DNA of 64,000 nucleotides from Rhodeus uyekii (Eukaryota > Chordata > Actinopteri > Cypriniformes > Acheilognathidae). Position 1 is the stretch's first letter. Each line of letters starts with the position of its first letter. This document shows positions 10,949 through 21,969 of this stretch, one piece after another. The DNA is taken from assembly GCA_037043235.1 (NCBI GenBank), contig JAWRVZ010000131.1, forward strand, positions 992,001 to 1,056,000. The letters run 5' to 3'. Both the position numbers and the translations under genes were made by a program. The notes below the pieces were generated by a model. The model saw only the letters and a list, made by a program, of their open reading frames with translations. It ran no database searches and was not told the origin of the DNA.

Positions 10949-11477
10949 TATTAATAATAATAGTAATGGAAATAACATTAAAATTATGTAGGCCTACAGT
11001 CTTTTAGGTCCAAACACAGCACAACAATCAGTCATCGATGAAAATATAAAGCAGCTTCAAACACGACTTAAAAAAAACAAAAACTTGTTTAACAAGATAT
11101 ATTGATTCTTCTTTCTTTTTTTTCCAGGATCATTAATGTATAGTGCACAAGAGAAATATTAAGACAATAAATTAAGATAGTTCATATACCATTATCAGCA
11201 TTAAAGTAGATTTAACTCTCATCTTGTCTGAGAGAATTAATTTTACATCCAGCGCCAGATACCAAAAGCTTGGTCAATTTTTGCTTTCCCTTTCACAGAA
11301 TAATTGACTCTGCATTGAGACTTCTTAACCGGCATAAAGCTTGTGCAAAGCCTGCAAATTGCATGTGATATCCTTACTTTTTGGCTGAAATATTTCTATG
11401 CAACCATCTTTGCTTGTATTATGATACCTTTTATCGCAATCTCACATACTCACGGTATGACTTGAAGCATATCACCG
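10736..11477. other. unexplained segment splitting the Tc1 relic
   Basis: About 740 bp separate two halves that should be contiguous in the transposase. The segment holds a TTA microsatellite (10911-10960) and, at about 11220-11460, a moderately GC sequence without repeats that resembles conserved non-coding DNA in texture. No terminal repeats or target duplication were found, so insertion is inferred only from the split. Confidence 0.4.
10911..10960. repeat. (TTA)n microsatellite
   Basis: Trinucleotide run of ATT units with a few interruptions, visible directly. Confidence 0.9.
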
Positions 11478-11975
11478 AACACTGCTTGGAATAATGGAAC
11501 ACGGTCGTCTGGTCCGATGAATCCTGTTTTTCTTTTACATCACTTGCACTGTGGGAAGACGACAAGCCGTGGAGGGAATATAATGTTCTGGGCAATATTC
11601 AGGTAACAAACCCTGGGTCTGGCCAATCATGTGGACGTAAATTTGATAGGTGCCACCTACCTAAACACTATTGCAAACTGGGACCACACTGCACACATTG
11701 TTCAGGAATGTTTTGAGGGACATAATAAAGAGTTGGGCTCTGGCCTCCAGATTCCCCAAATCTTAATCCAACTAAGCATCAGTGGGTTGTGTTGGATCCA
11801 TGGTGGCTCCACCTTTTAACCTACAGCACTTGAAGGTTTAATGGCTGTCGTCTTGGTGCCTGATACCACCGGACAGCTTCAGGGGTCTTGTAGAGGTTGC
11901 TGTTTAGGCACTGTTTTAGGGTGTTTTGAGGACCAACAGTATGTTAGAAAGGTATTCATAATGTTTATTTGTGTG
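11478..11975 (+). pseudogene. Tc1-like transposase relic, 3' half
   Basis: Contains 'gtctggtccgatgaatcctg' (the WSDES-type block with the first catalytic Asp), then 'ttctgggcaatattcaggt', 'gccacctacctaaacactat' and 'ttggtgcctgatacc', in the order of a Tc1-like transposase. Segments are missing: sequence jumps from the 'tttacatcactt' region to 'gggaagacgacaagcc', and the region of the second Asp is not seen. Stops and frame changes are frequent, so this is an old, inactive copy. It continues the relic at 10470-10735. Confidence 0.65.
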
Positions 11976-11979
11976 TCTG

Positions 11980-14900
11980 TTCCATTTCAATGTGCAGGTT
12001 TATGCGTTTTTGATCACACTGACCTTCATCTCTATTAGTGCCACTGAGGTGGCGTTAAATGTGTAAAGACGCGCTCCCCGCTGTTGCAACTCACACTCCG
12101 TGAGATCACTCCTGCAGCTGTGCACAGAGCTCCTCTTCTAATGTGACCTTCAGCTCTCTCAAACTAGCCCTTGCTATTCCCCTTCTTTTCTCTCTTTCAA
12201 TGTCACACTCATATACGCACAGTGTGAAGCTCTGTGTAGAACAGCAGTCTGTGATTTAAATAATTTCCTCTATAGGATGCTTGGCCAAGGTTCCAAATTG
12301 ACTTTAATATTAATATGCAATGAGATTAGACCTACAACCACTAAAACTCGTTTAATGTGTCCTGCTGGCATCCCAACTAATCCATTACAGTCCCAATTGA
12401 GCGCTGGTAAGTTAAAGTGAGCATGCCAATGCAACAAAGCTTTCTATTGTATAATGGATGTCTTTTTAAAGCTGACTGTCTTTTAATTTTAAAGCTCTTT
12501 ATGCTTGCACTCAAGTACCTAACATTGTCTGAATAAATTCTTCCTCTGGTAAGGCTATCAGGTACTGGATACACTATACAAATACTCTAATTGTGTGTCT
12601 GTAATGCATTAAATATTAGTTTTAATTTATATTTAATGGATCATTCAGTAGACTAGTAATATATAAGCATGAGTCAGTTGGAGGGGTCCTGGTGGTCTCG
12701 TTCAGTACTAGTATTTATTGGCTACCAGTGCATCAGACCGCAGCTGCTCATTGACCCAGACAGATAATGAAAGACAATGAAAGTCTGTTTATATAGTTTT
12801 GTGCTTTAGAGCGAGAGAGCACTGTCTGCAACTGCATCAAAACACAATGGCTATGTTTACATGGAACCCATTGTTATTATTTATTGGCTTTAAGGCTTTA
12901 AAGACTGTAATACTAAAATATTTACGCAACAAGCATGAATTGATTTAATACATTTCACATTTTAGTGTTGAGTACCGGAAATATTGAAAAGTAAAATTAG
13001 GAACCAATCATATGTAGTTTGTCCAAAGGCTGTAATAGGGAGTCATATTCTTGTGATTTTGCTTGATTATGGTTATGGATTACTAATCTTTATTCCATAT
13101 ACCAGTGGTTTTCAGCTGGCTTTGCCTCAGGGCATTGAGTGATGCTCAAATAAAGTCCCAAAAATGTCCTAATATTCAGTTATTGAACTTTATTAATATT
13201 TGGATGTACGTACATCATTTATCCAATGCTATTTTATATTGTTAACATGTCTCATGCTCAATAGGAAACACATCAAGCTTGATTTTTATTTAGTAATTTC
13301 ATTCAGTGATTCACTATTCAAGACACAAAGCAAATTAATCCTTATTGCTACTGTGAACTGGTAACTTTAATGTAGTCTTGTCCATATTTGCTTCTGCTTT
13401 GCATAATTTATTTTGCTTAGTATTTGAGGATGAGGGCATGATAATGAATGTGGAGACATGGTTTTTAAACACCAACCAAAAGTTATAAAGAATGCGTGTT
13501 CTTTTCCCTATTAAGACTAATGAGTCTATTAATTTACTTGCATGATTCGTTGCTTTTTAATTTGCATTTAGCATTGTTTTCCTTCTCTCCCCCACCTTAT
13601 CAGAACAAACCTGTGACCCATTTTTTGTCCAAGACCCAACTACTGCTAAAATATGATTCTGTGTGGGATAAATGTAGAGCTCAATTTAATTTAAATTTTC
13701 TATTTAGTATGTTGCCTGTATTTGCAGTCATTTACCTTCCAGCATTGTTCAGTCCACACAGTTTTACTGGACATATCGGTGTTTCTTCACGTCTGAAATC
13801 GGCATGTTTCAAAACCAAATGTATCTGCACTCTCTGTAGTCAAAGTATCAGTCAAAATGACAATTTTATCAGTTGTGTGCATGAGGGAACTCTGGCCCTT
13901 GAGAGCAGTCGTGGGTAACTCTAGAATTCTTTCTTTTTCACAAACACCCTCTATGTCTATCACACAGTGTCTCTCACTTTCTTCTGCTAACTTTCTCCCT
14001 TTCTTTTTTCTCTCATCTTGTCGCTTTCTCACTCTGGTCCCTTTTGACTCACCGGGTTCAAGCTGATAAGCACCTTGTCATCTGTCTGGCCACCCAGATG
14101 CTGTAAAGTCTCTTTAAAGTGTAAATGTGTGCATGCGCATGTGAGAAACTTTGTATTATCTTTGTGTGCTAGTGTTTGTAACCAATACATCTCAACTCTT
14201 CATGTTCCCCCCCCCCCCATCTTCAGCGCATTATCATCTTAAGTCCGAAGCAGTGCTGTCTCACAACCTTTCCACCCTATCCTGAAGGTGTAATACCATC
14301 TTTCCTGCTGCGCTGTACTGCCTAAGGCAGTGGCTCTACAACTGTCACTTTGTCATTTTAATTCTGATTGTAAAACAAGTTTTGGTAACAACTGGGATGA
14401 AAGCAAAAAAGTTGGCAACCTGCTATATTTCCCTAAAGCACTCTGTGTCTACAGGGCAGGTTTGGACAGGAAGAGAAGAGTGTTGCTAATTTTGTTGTCT
14501 CATCTTCAAAAAGACAAAGTACTGTGAAAAATCGCATTGCCATCTCACATTCTACCCTTCAGAAGACAGGAGTGACATTTGAATAATTCTAATCAATGCC
14601 ACATTATCGTTCCCCACTGAGTTTAGAGAATGCTCATGTCACTCAGTGTAATTTGTGTCAGTTGGGGTTAGCGACGGATGACTTTTTATTACGCCTCTCC
14701 TCGTTGGCCCTACTGTACAGCCTGGGTGACTTGTTCCTCTACTCTACTGAAGAATCAATACCGCAAATAGCCATAATAGAATTAGGGATGAACAAACTAC
14801 TCTCTCTTTATTTTTTTTCTCCGATCCTAATGGAATGTGTGCAGGGAAGGGTATGACAGCAGGTGGGAAGATACAAGACTGTTTAGAGGAATGAACACCA

Positions 14901-15430
14901 ATCAGAGCTCACCTCAAAATCTCTGCAGGGGGAGGAATGCAAGCTGGGTTTGTTCGACGTGTGTTTTTGGAAAGTTTACAAAATCTGCTAGTAGTGTTTG
15001 TGACCTGCCAGATTTCACATTAGTCCTCTAGGTGTTGATTGTGTATGTGTATCAGGTGGTATCAGGAAAATGAATGCTGTTTATCTTGTAACTAACTTAT
15101 TACTGATTTTGAAAATAGACTGGAATAGTTGAGTTTTCACGTCTTTTCACAGGCTGCAACTGGCTGTGAGGTCCATTTTATAATGTTGCTGGATCATAGC
15201 CAGATTTTACTAAGGCAGACATGCACGTTTCCAGAACTAGATTCACAAGGAAACATGCAAAACATTTATGTAGATTTAAAAAAGAATGCATTAATTAATT
15301 CATTTGCTTATTCACTTGCAAGAATTAATGTGAAAGTCACTACATTTTAGACTAAAAAGACCTCATAAAATATTTTATACATCTATGAAGAACATAAGCA
15401 TGTATTTAGGACGTTTTCCAAAGTATATTT
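11980..15430. other. gene-free stretch
   Basis: No supported gene. The longest frame (13496-13918, 140 codons) is leucine- and phenylalanine-rich from T-rich DNA and shows no domain. There is a poly-C run near 14207-14218. Nothing else stands out. Confidence 0.5.
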
Positions 15431-15437
15431 ATTATAT

Positions 15438-15490
15438 GTAGGACTGTCACTAATGATTATTTTGGTAATCAAGTAATTGGTTGACTTATA
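15438..15490 (+). repeat. hAT-like terminal fragment
   Basis: The motif 'aggactgtcactaatgatta' followed by 'ttttggtaatcaagtaattgg' is the usual start of a family of fish hAT-like repeats. No opposite terminus was found. Confidence 0.4.
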
Positions 15491-15686
15491 TTCATATATA
15501 ATAACGATGAGGCAGTAATATTTGGTTCAAATAAAGTATGAAGAGTGTAATAGGTGGGTGGCACAAAACTAGTGACTGAACCCTGTGTGACAGGAATATA
15601 TATACACACAAACACTCACTCAAACACACCCAGCAGTTGCTTTTGTACTAAATTTAAAGTCGTAAAAGAAATGCAGTGTAATGTTT

Positions 15687-16005
15687 GGTAACACTTTACT
15701 TAAATATATTAATAATGTAGGTTATAATACACTATATGGTTTCTTATCTACTGTAATTGCAAACCAAGTTTAAAATTCATTATATTTGCAGATTCTTTTT
15801 GCATTTGAAATTGGTTAAATGCATTATACTATCTAAAAGTATGTTTAATTAATAGATAAGTATTATAATGTATCAGAACTTAGGTTACAATGATTTGAGA
15901 CCATACAATGCATAATATGGTCCATTACAAGGCATAAATAATGCGCTTAAAATAATTTTATAATTTTATAATGCATTATACAAGGGCTATGAGTAAAGTG
16001 TTACC
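15687..16005. mobile_element. MITE with GGTAACACTTTAC inverted termini
   Basis: The 319-bp segment starts GGTAACACTTTAC and ends GTAAAGTGTTACC, a perfect 13-bp terminal inverted repeat. Flanks are TAATGTTT on the left and TAATGCTT on the right, an 8-bp target duplication with one mismatch. An 8-bp duplication points to hAT-type transposition. It has no coding capacity and is non-autonomous. Confidence 0.75.
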
Positions 16006-16009
16006 TAAT

Positions 16010-19000
16010 GCTTTTTTCACTTTAAATTATTCGCTTTATTCAGTACTGATTAGTCAACGTTCTTCAATAAAGTTTTTGCATGAATCGGACAGCATGGATA
16101 TTATTTCATCTCTCATTGTTACATCTATCCTCAGCTAGTGTTATAACTCAACCCAACATAACTCTTTGTATTTGGTATTAACTCACATAAATCTGTGATT
16201 TGTGTAGTACATACTAAGGGAGGTTTATCAACAGTAGACAAATATGGCTACGGTCTATTAAAGTTTGAGAGATCTAACACAACCACTGAGTTACTGATGC
16301 TTGAACAAAAACGGTACGGTATACCTTTACGGTAACGGTATACTTTTATTCAATCAGGATTAAATTGATTAGTGACAGTGAAGACATTCATAATTTTATA
16401 AAAGATTTCTATTTCATATCAATGCTATTCTTTTAAATTTTGTATTCTTCAAAGAATCCTGCTGAAAACACTTAGGAGTAAATTGCATTTTAGAATTTAG
16501 TTTTAGTTATTTTAAATTAGATAATATTAGAAGAGACTTTTTCAGAAACATAATATTATAGACCCCAAATTTAGAATGGTGGTGATACTGTTGTTCATTA
16601 AGAAAGATACTATTGTTAATTTATGATAATAACCATTCAATATACGTTTATACAACTTTAAAGATATACAGTATGTGTTGAAATTAACATAAACCACATT
16701 TATGAAATGCTGTATTTTTCAGTATTTCATGTTAGCTATTGCATTGATGAATTAATAATAACGATAAAGAACAACCACTTTGTTGTAAAGTGTTAACATT
16801 ATTTGTGACCGTTTATTGGATAACAACTAGATTTATGAGCGTGGACTGGTTTAAGTTGTGTAATGTGATTTACTCCCCGTTTTAGCAGAAAGGATGTAGG
16901 AGTGTTTCAGTCTCTTTTTGGCAACAACTTCTGCACTATGGTTACTCTTTTTTTGCATTAGGTCAATGATTATCAACTGACTGTGGCATTTAAACATGCG
17001 CTTTTGCTAGAGATGCTAGATAGCACAATTTGATAGTGGGTTTCTATGTAGATGTGTGAGCTCTGGTTTACTCTCTCTGATGATGGACGCTATAAGACAG
17101 TGCAGAGAGTGGGAATAGAACTCCAAAATAGCTGCATTGTTTGGTTTGTTCTCCCAACAAAAGAGAACAGCTGTAGACGCCCCTTTGCTGTGAATATTTT
17201 ATGATTTTATGGCACGGCTCTTGTGCTGGTACCCTGTTTAGTGGAGGGGGTTGCCTAGCCGACGACAATAACCCTGCAAAACCTTTTTTTTTTTCTTCCT
17301 GTTTTACTATTTGAGAGATCTGCAAATCCAATGAATCTTGAAAGATTGGCTTTTGGAAAATCACAGAAGGAACTACTAAAGAAAGTAGTTGTTTATTTTC
17401 ATTAATTAAGCCAGTAATAACAATCCACAGTTAAATCCAGCTTAATTTAATCTTTATTTTTCCCAAAGCATTGGTATTCAGTGGCAGACCATGGGTCATA
17501 ATTGCACCATTTTACCGTTTCCACTGTTTGAAGTGAGCAGCACGTCAAAACAATGGAACGGTTCACACCACATGCACTCAGAGTGGTTTACGGTAATGAT
17601 CTTTCTCTGTCCCATTAAAGACGTAAAGAACCACGTTAAGAGCTGCAGATTAGGTGGTTATTTTAAAACACCAGAAACACTGTCAGCAGAAAGATGTATG
17701 CAATGGGAATGCAAATTTTGCATACAGATGACCATTTAACTAAACCATGTTTAGGACAGCTAAGTTTATTGCACCTTTATGTTTTGTTTTTCCATAGATT
17801 TAGCATTGTTAATTAGCATTTCTTTATATTAACAATGTCATTATTTGAAAAATAATGGAGGTGGCAAGGCAAGGTAAAAAGGAATCAGTAATTAAAATAA
17901 TTAACTTTATTTTGTGCTCAAGCAAACCCTGCATCCCCATTATCTATTCTCAGACCCAAGGCCATCTAAATGTAAAAACAAATTAATACATAAAAATAGC
18001 CTGATAAAAAATGTGATCGAACCTTTTATATTCATATCCAGATGGGGGAAATATTTTTTTTTTTCGGTAACTATTGGTAAAAATTCTTTGACATCACTGG
18101 TTTGACTATTTTGAGAGTTTAAGATTTTTGTCTTTTACAAGGTGCTACAACTGCCATGATGGAAATATATAACTGTTCCAAAAGAGTATTGTCCAGGCGT
18201 CCTCTAGGTAGGAAATCTAGAGGCTGGACCTCTTGGAACTTTAATTGAATACCTCTGCCCCAAAGGGATCTGAATGGCCCCAATTCCCATTAGTTAAAAC
18301 TATCAGAATTCTTTACTTACTCTTAATATTTATTCTTTAAGGCAGTGGTTCTCAGCGACCCATTTGGGACCCTCTGCAAACATCCAGGGAATCCTTAAGT
18401 CTTATAATTATTTAAAATGAGTTATGTTACCAGTCTTAAGTAAAATGCCAAAAAAAAACCCCACTAAAACCTAAGTGTATAACATTAAACTTTGTCTATG
18501 TGTATTACATATCAGCTTGGCTGGGAGGACCTTTGATTATCGTCTAGGACAAATTTGACTTGTTTAATATTTCTCCTGACTGCCAGCTTGAATAGTATTT
18601 TTATTTTATAGAGCCTTTGAGCACCAATAGCTCACCCTGTACGTGTGCTTTGGTGTCGTGTATACAGCTCTGAATCTACTGAGGTCTGGTCATGCTTTGT
18701 CCCCTCTGTAGGTCCAGTAAGTGTTCTTCAATGTGTGAATCCAAGCGTGCACCTCCAGGTCATGGTTGATTACGCCTTTCAAGATTTAGCAGAAATTCCT
18801 TCTACCGTCAAAAAGGTAAGGACGTCTAGAGAGATCTTGCCTTGTGCTGGAGTCAGTTTCCAGCTCATGCCTCTGGCTTTCCTGTCGATATTCCTTGCTT
18901 GTGTGGTCATTCTCAAATGTATTTATTAGATTTCGACACGATAACTGAAAGCTGGATCAATCGGTTATCAGCAAAAATCCATACTGATAGGTTTCCGGTT

Positions 19001-19600
19001 GCATCCATTGCTGGAGCGGCTGAGAAAGGTCCACTGTTACTATTCAGTACGAGAGCAGTCTCTATAGGTGGAATAAAGATGGTCACTGACACTTTGTGGT
19101 GTTTGTTTTGACAAGTGAGGCTGATTTTGCAGATTTAAAAAAATGAAACAGTATGTTAGCGGTGTGCAATATACCAGTAGACACGATTGACCAGTAGAAA
19201 TTATTATTGTGAAATAAAATGAGTTTTCGATCATATTGTCCACCCCTACGATATGTTATACAGTACACATCTGCACATGTTTCCATCCCAAATGTGCAAT
19301 ATCACAATTGCTGCCATTTATTTGCATTACTTTATATCCAACTTTTATGCATTCATTATCCAGTGAAGTTGCAGATTTAAAGCTAGTGACATAAAGAAAC
19401 TGTATCGTCATGCATTCAATTTCAGTTTGTTTAGCTTCACTGTAAATCTTCACTTGTTATTTTGATTAGATAATCAAGTGTTCTAAAATAAAAGCAAATA
19501 AAGTGTGAGTATTCATACAATATGTATTCAGTACTATGGACTTTGTGTAGATGTGTAAAGATGGCCATCTTTAAGCATGACTGTTTGGATTTACATGAAG
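16010..19600. other. gene-free stretch
   Basis: No supported gene. The stretch is AT-rich with scattered low-complexity runs. A 'gtgcaatataccagtag' motif near 19156 and 'tgtccacccctac' near 19240 recall decayed transposon ends but cannot be paired. Confidence 0.5.
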
Positions 19601-19603
19601 TAG

Positions 19604-19735
19604 TAACACTTTACAATAAGATTCTGCTTGTAACATTAAGGGTAAAGTATTGTTCATTGTTAATTTTAAAATACATTTGTATCTATTAACATTAATGCAC
19701 TATGAACTAACATGATCAAGATATAATTAATGTAT
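19604..19735 (+). repeat. partial MITE, 'GTAACACTTTACAATAAG' family
   Basis: Starts 'agtaacactttacaataag' and contains 'attgttcattgttaa' and 'attaatgcactatgaacta'. This matches the left and internal parts of the complete MITE at 60983-61228. The right terminus is missing. Confidence 0.6.
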
Positions 19736-20246
19736 TAATATTTTTATATTTAAAATGTGCGGAACATTTTCATTGATCAGTACTGTTTTCATTTCTTTAA
19801 TAAAGTTAAAGACCTGTTTTGTGTTATGTTTGTTTTCAGTCATTTTATCGGTTGATTTAACGTGTCATTGACCAGCGTGGGTCAAACTAGTTATCATTAT
19901 CTGCAAAATTTGAACCATATTGGTCGATCTCTACTATTCATAAAGAATAGAATGACACCTCTCAAATTTTTTAATGATCAGAGAAATCTATTGTGTTGTG
20001 TGTAAGAGAGTTAGCAGCTGGTCTCCTTTTAATTTTGCAGACCAGACATCCATGTTTCTTTTATTTATATAGATCTCAAAAAACACGATTTGTTCACTGT
20101 AATGATTATATTGGATACTGGAATTGCATGCACAATTAGACATGGCTTTGATGTTAAGGCTTAACCTAATTTCATTGCAGTTAAGATACACATATCAGCT
20201 GCTGCAGTTTTTCACGCGTGCTCAGGCGTCAGAAATGTTGCCTGCG

Positions 20247-20292
20247 TTCAGCACCACGGACAGCGCCACTCGTTTTCGTCCGTGGTGCTGAA
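20247..20292. repeat. perfect 15-bp hairpin
   Basis: Arms TTCAGCACCACGGAC (20247-20261) and GTCCGTGGTGCTGAA (20278-20292) are exact reverse complements around a 16-nt loop. Function unknown. It lies just upstream of the CpG-rich block. Confidence 0.85.
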
Positions 20293-20559
20293 GTAGTATG
20301 CAACACCTTGTTCAAAGTAGGCACATACACTATCCTAGTACCCTCGTTCTCGTCGAGAATATTTTAAATCGGCAGTTTAGTCCTTTATCTAAACACGTCC
20401 TTATAAGTTTAATGAGCAGTATTAAAACTTTGTGTAGATTATAGATTTGATACATTTTCAGTCCTTTTCATGTATCTTTGCTCATTTCATACGTAAAACC
20501 TTAATCTTATAACACTTATTTGGCCGTAATTTGTCTTTAAGCGCTTTATTTTAAACACT

Positions 20560-21650
20560 TTTCGAAAGACATTTCAGATGTAGCATTTGCGTGGCACTGC
20601 AGTGCCTTCACCATAAAATACAACTATGATTCTGCGAACAGCGTAAGATATCAGTCTGTCTTAAACCATCAAGACCAAACGATGTTGCATTACTGTTAAA
20701 CTTGCGCAAAAGCGAACATTGCGCCTAACGAACCGTACTCCGTTTCCTCATTCCGAAGATTCATACGCGCAAATAACAATGTTGCTCAATGTTTTATGAG
20801 CTACTTGCGCTCAACACTACATTCGCAGGAGTCAAGCGTGCCACAACAACACGCCACAGCACTTTACTGCGCGTTTTAAGAATCTTCAGACACGCGCACC
20901 GTCACAGTTTTGCGGTTATTGTATTCTTCTGCTTATTTGTATCTCTTACCGTCTCAAATCGTAGATTCTTTTAGACGTGACAGTGGCACCGGAGAAAAGG
21001 GGAGTTGCCGGTATACCAATCTCGAGAGCCAATCGTTCATGTGTGTGCACAGAACACGCTCAATCTCGTGAGACGCAGGTGAAAGGGACTCTGAACTCGC
21101 CAGCGTCAGCCGCGTCAGTGCGCGCTCACATCCGCGTCGCTCACTTGGAGTTCTTCTCCGCAGTTCAGCGAGCGTGAGGCAATGCGAATTCACCTGCTGG
21201 AGCTCTGTGGTCACGCTGCGGGGAACCGAAGTTGATATTTGAAGAATACGATATGGTTTTCGCCACATAATGTTTGGAATGAAGACTCTGAGATTTTTAT
21301 GTGGATTATTGAGAGTGTAGATCAATTAGAAACATCCCCGAGCAACTGAAGCAAGAACACCCCGAAGGAAAGAGATGCAACTCGCTCCCTTCCATCAAAC
21401 CTCGCGACGAAACAGCTTTTTCTTTTTTTCTTTGGGAATATCTGCGCAGGGTGGAAAAGGGTTTGGGAAGATTCGCGTACCTTTGGAAAATATATCCAGC
21501 TTCGATTAGAAATAGGAAGGACTGGTGTATGAAAACAGCAGACGGAGGCAGGACGTACGGTCTGCTGAATGCGATTTCCCTTCCAGACTAATCGGTTGCA
21601 TTCTCGTGACAAACTTGAGGAGTAGACAACATCGGGGAAAAGATGGAAAG
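20560..21650 (+). promoter_or_regulatory. CpG-rich promoter-like region
   Basis: CpG dinucleotides are dense here (for example around 20700-20910, 21060-21180 and 21390-21480) and sparse in the preceding and following kilobases. No transposon signature explains it. Taken with the exon-like sequence and strong splice donor just downstream, this is probably a host-gene CpG-island promoter on the plus strand. A clear TATA box is not seen, which is usual for such promoters. Confidence 0.5.
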
Positions 21651-21969
21651 AAGATCAACGGGTAGCAGCGATGATTTGGATGATTTTCTGCATGTGGGAG
21701 TACATATTTAATCTTTTGGTCGTTTTGCAAAATACGAAAAAGACTGAGTTTTGGCTCGTGATGTAATTGGCTGAAGACAAGTCGTTTTGTGGACGGTTAA
21801 GCAGAGGTTATATAATGCAAGAAATGAGAATGACATTTCCTTGTCACAGAGCTGCAAGCTGGATTTTTGCCTCAGTTTGATTAGACGCTGTTTTCGTATA
21901 GGAGCCTTTTGAAAATCAACGTCGCTTTTTTTTTGTGCCCTGCGGCACACAATTTTGATGTCAGAGGAG
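21000..21969 (+). other. candidate first exon (mostly 5' UTR) of an unidentified host gene
   Basis: This stretch is GC-balanced, repeat-free and ends at CAGAGGAG|GTAAGG, a strong splice-donor match with the intron starting at 21970. It contains several short upstream frames: one at 21182 of 17 codons, one near 21270 of 16 codons, and one at 21641 of 22 codons beginning MERRSTGSSDDLDDF. An ATG just before the donor (21959) would give the four codons MSEE before splicing, so the main start could lie in this exon or in a later one. The left edge is a guess placed inside the CpG-rich block. No downstream coding exon was recognised in the window, implying a first intron of more than 40 kb. Gene identity is unknown. 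Confidence 0.4.

Noticed and set aside
11220..11460. Conserved enhancer
   Set aside because: The texture is suggestive, but the segment lies between two halves of a transposon relic, so deep conservation in place is unlikely.
13496..13918. 140-codon open frame
   Set aside because: Leu/Phe/Ser-rich translation of T-rich DNA with no domain, no promoter or splice context and overlapping frames of similar length on the other strand.
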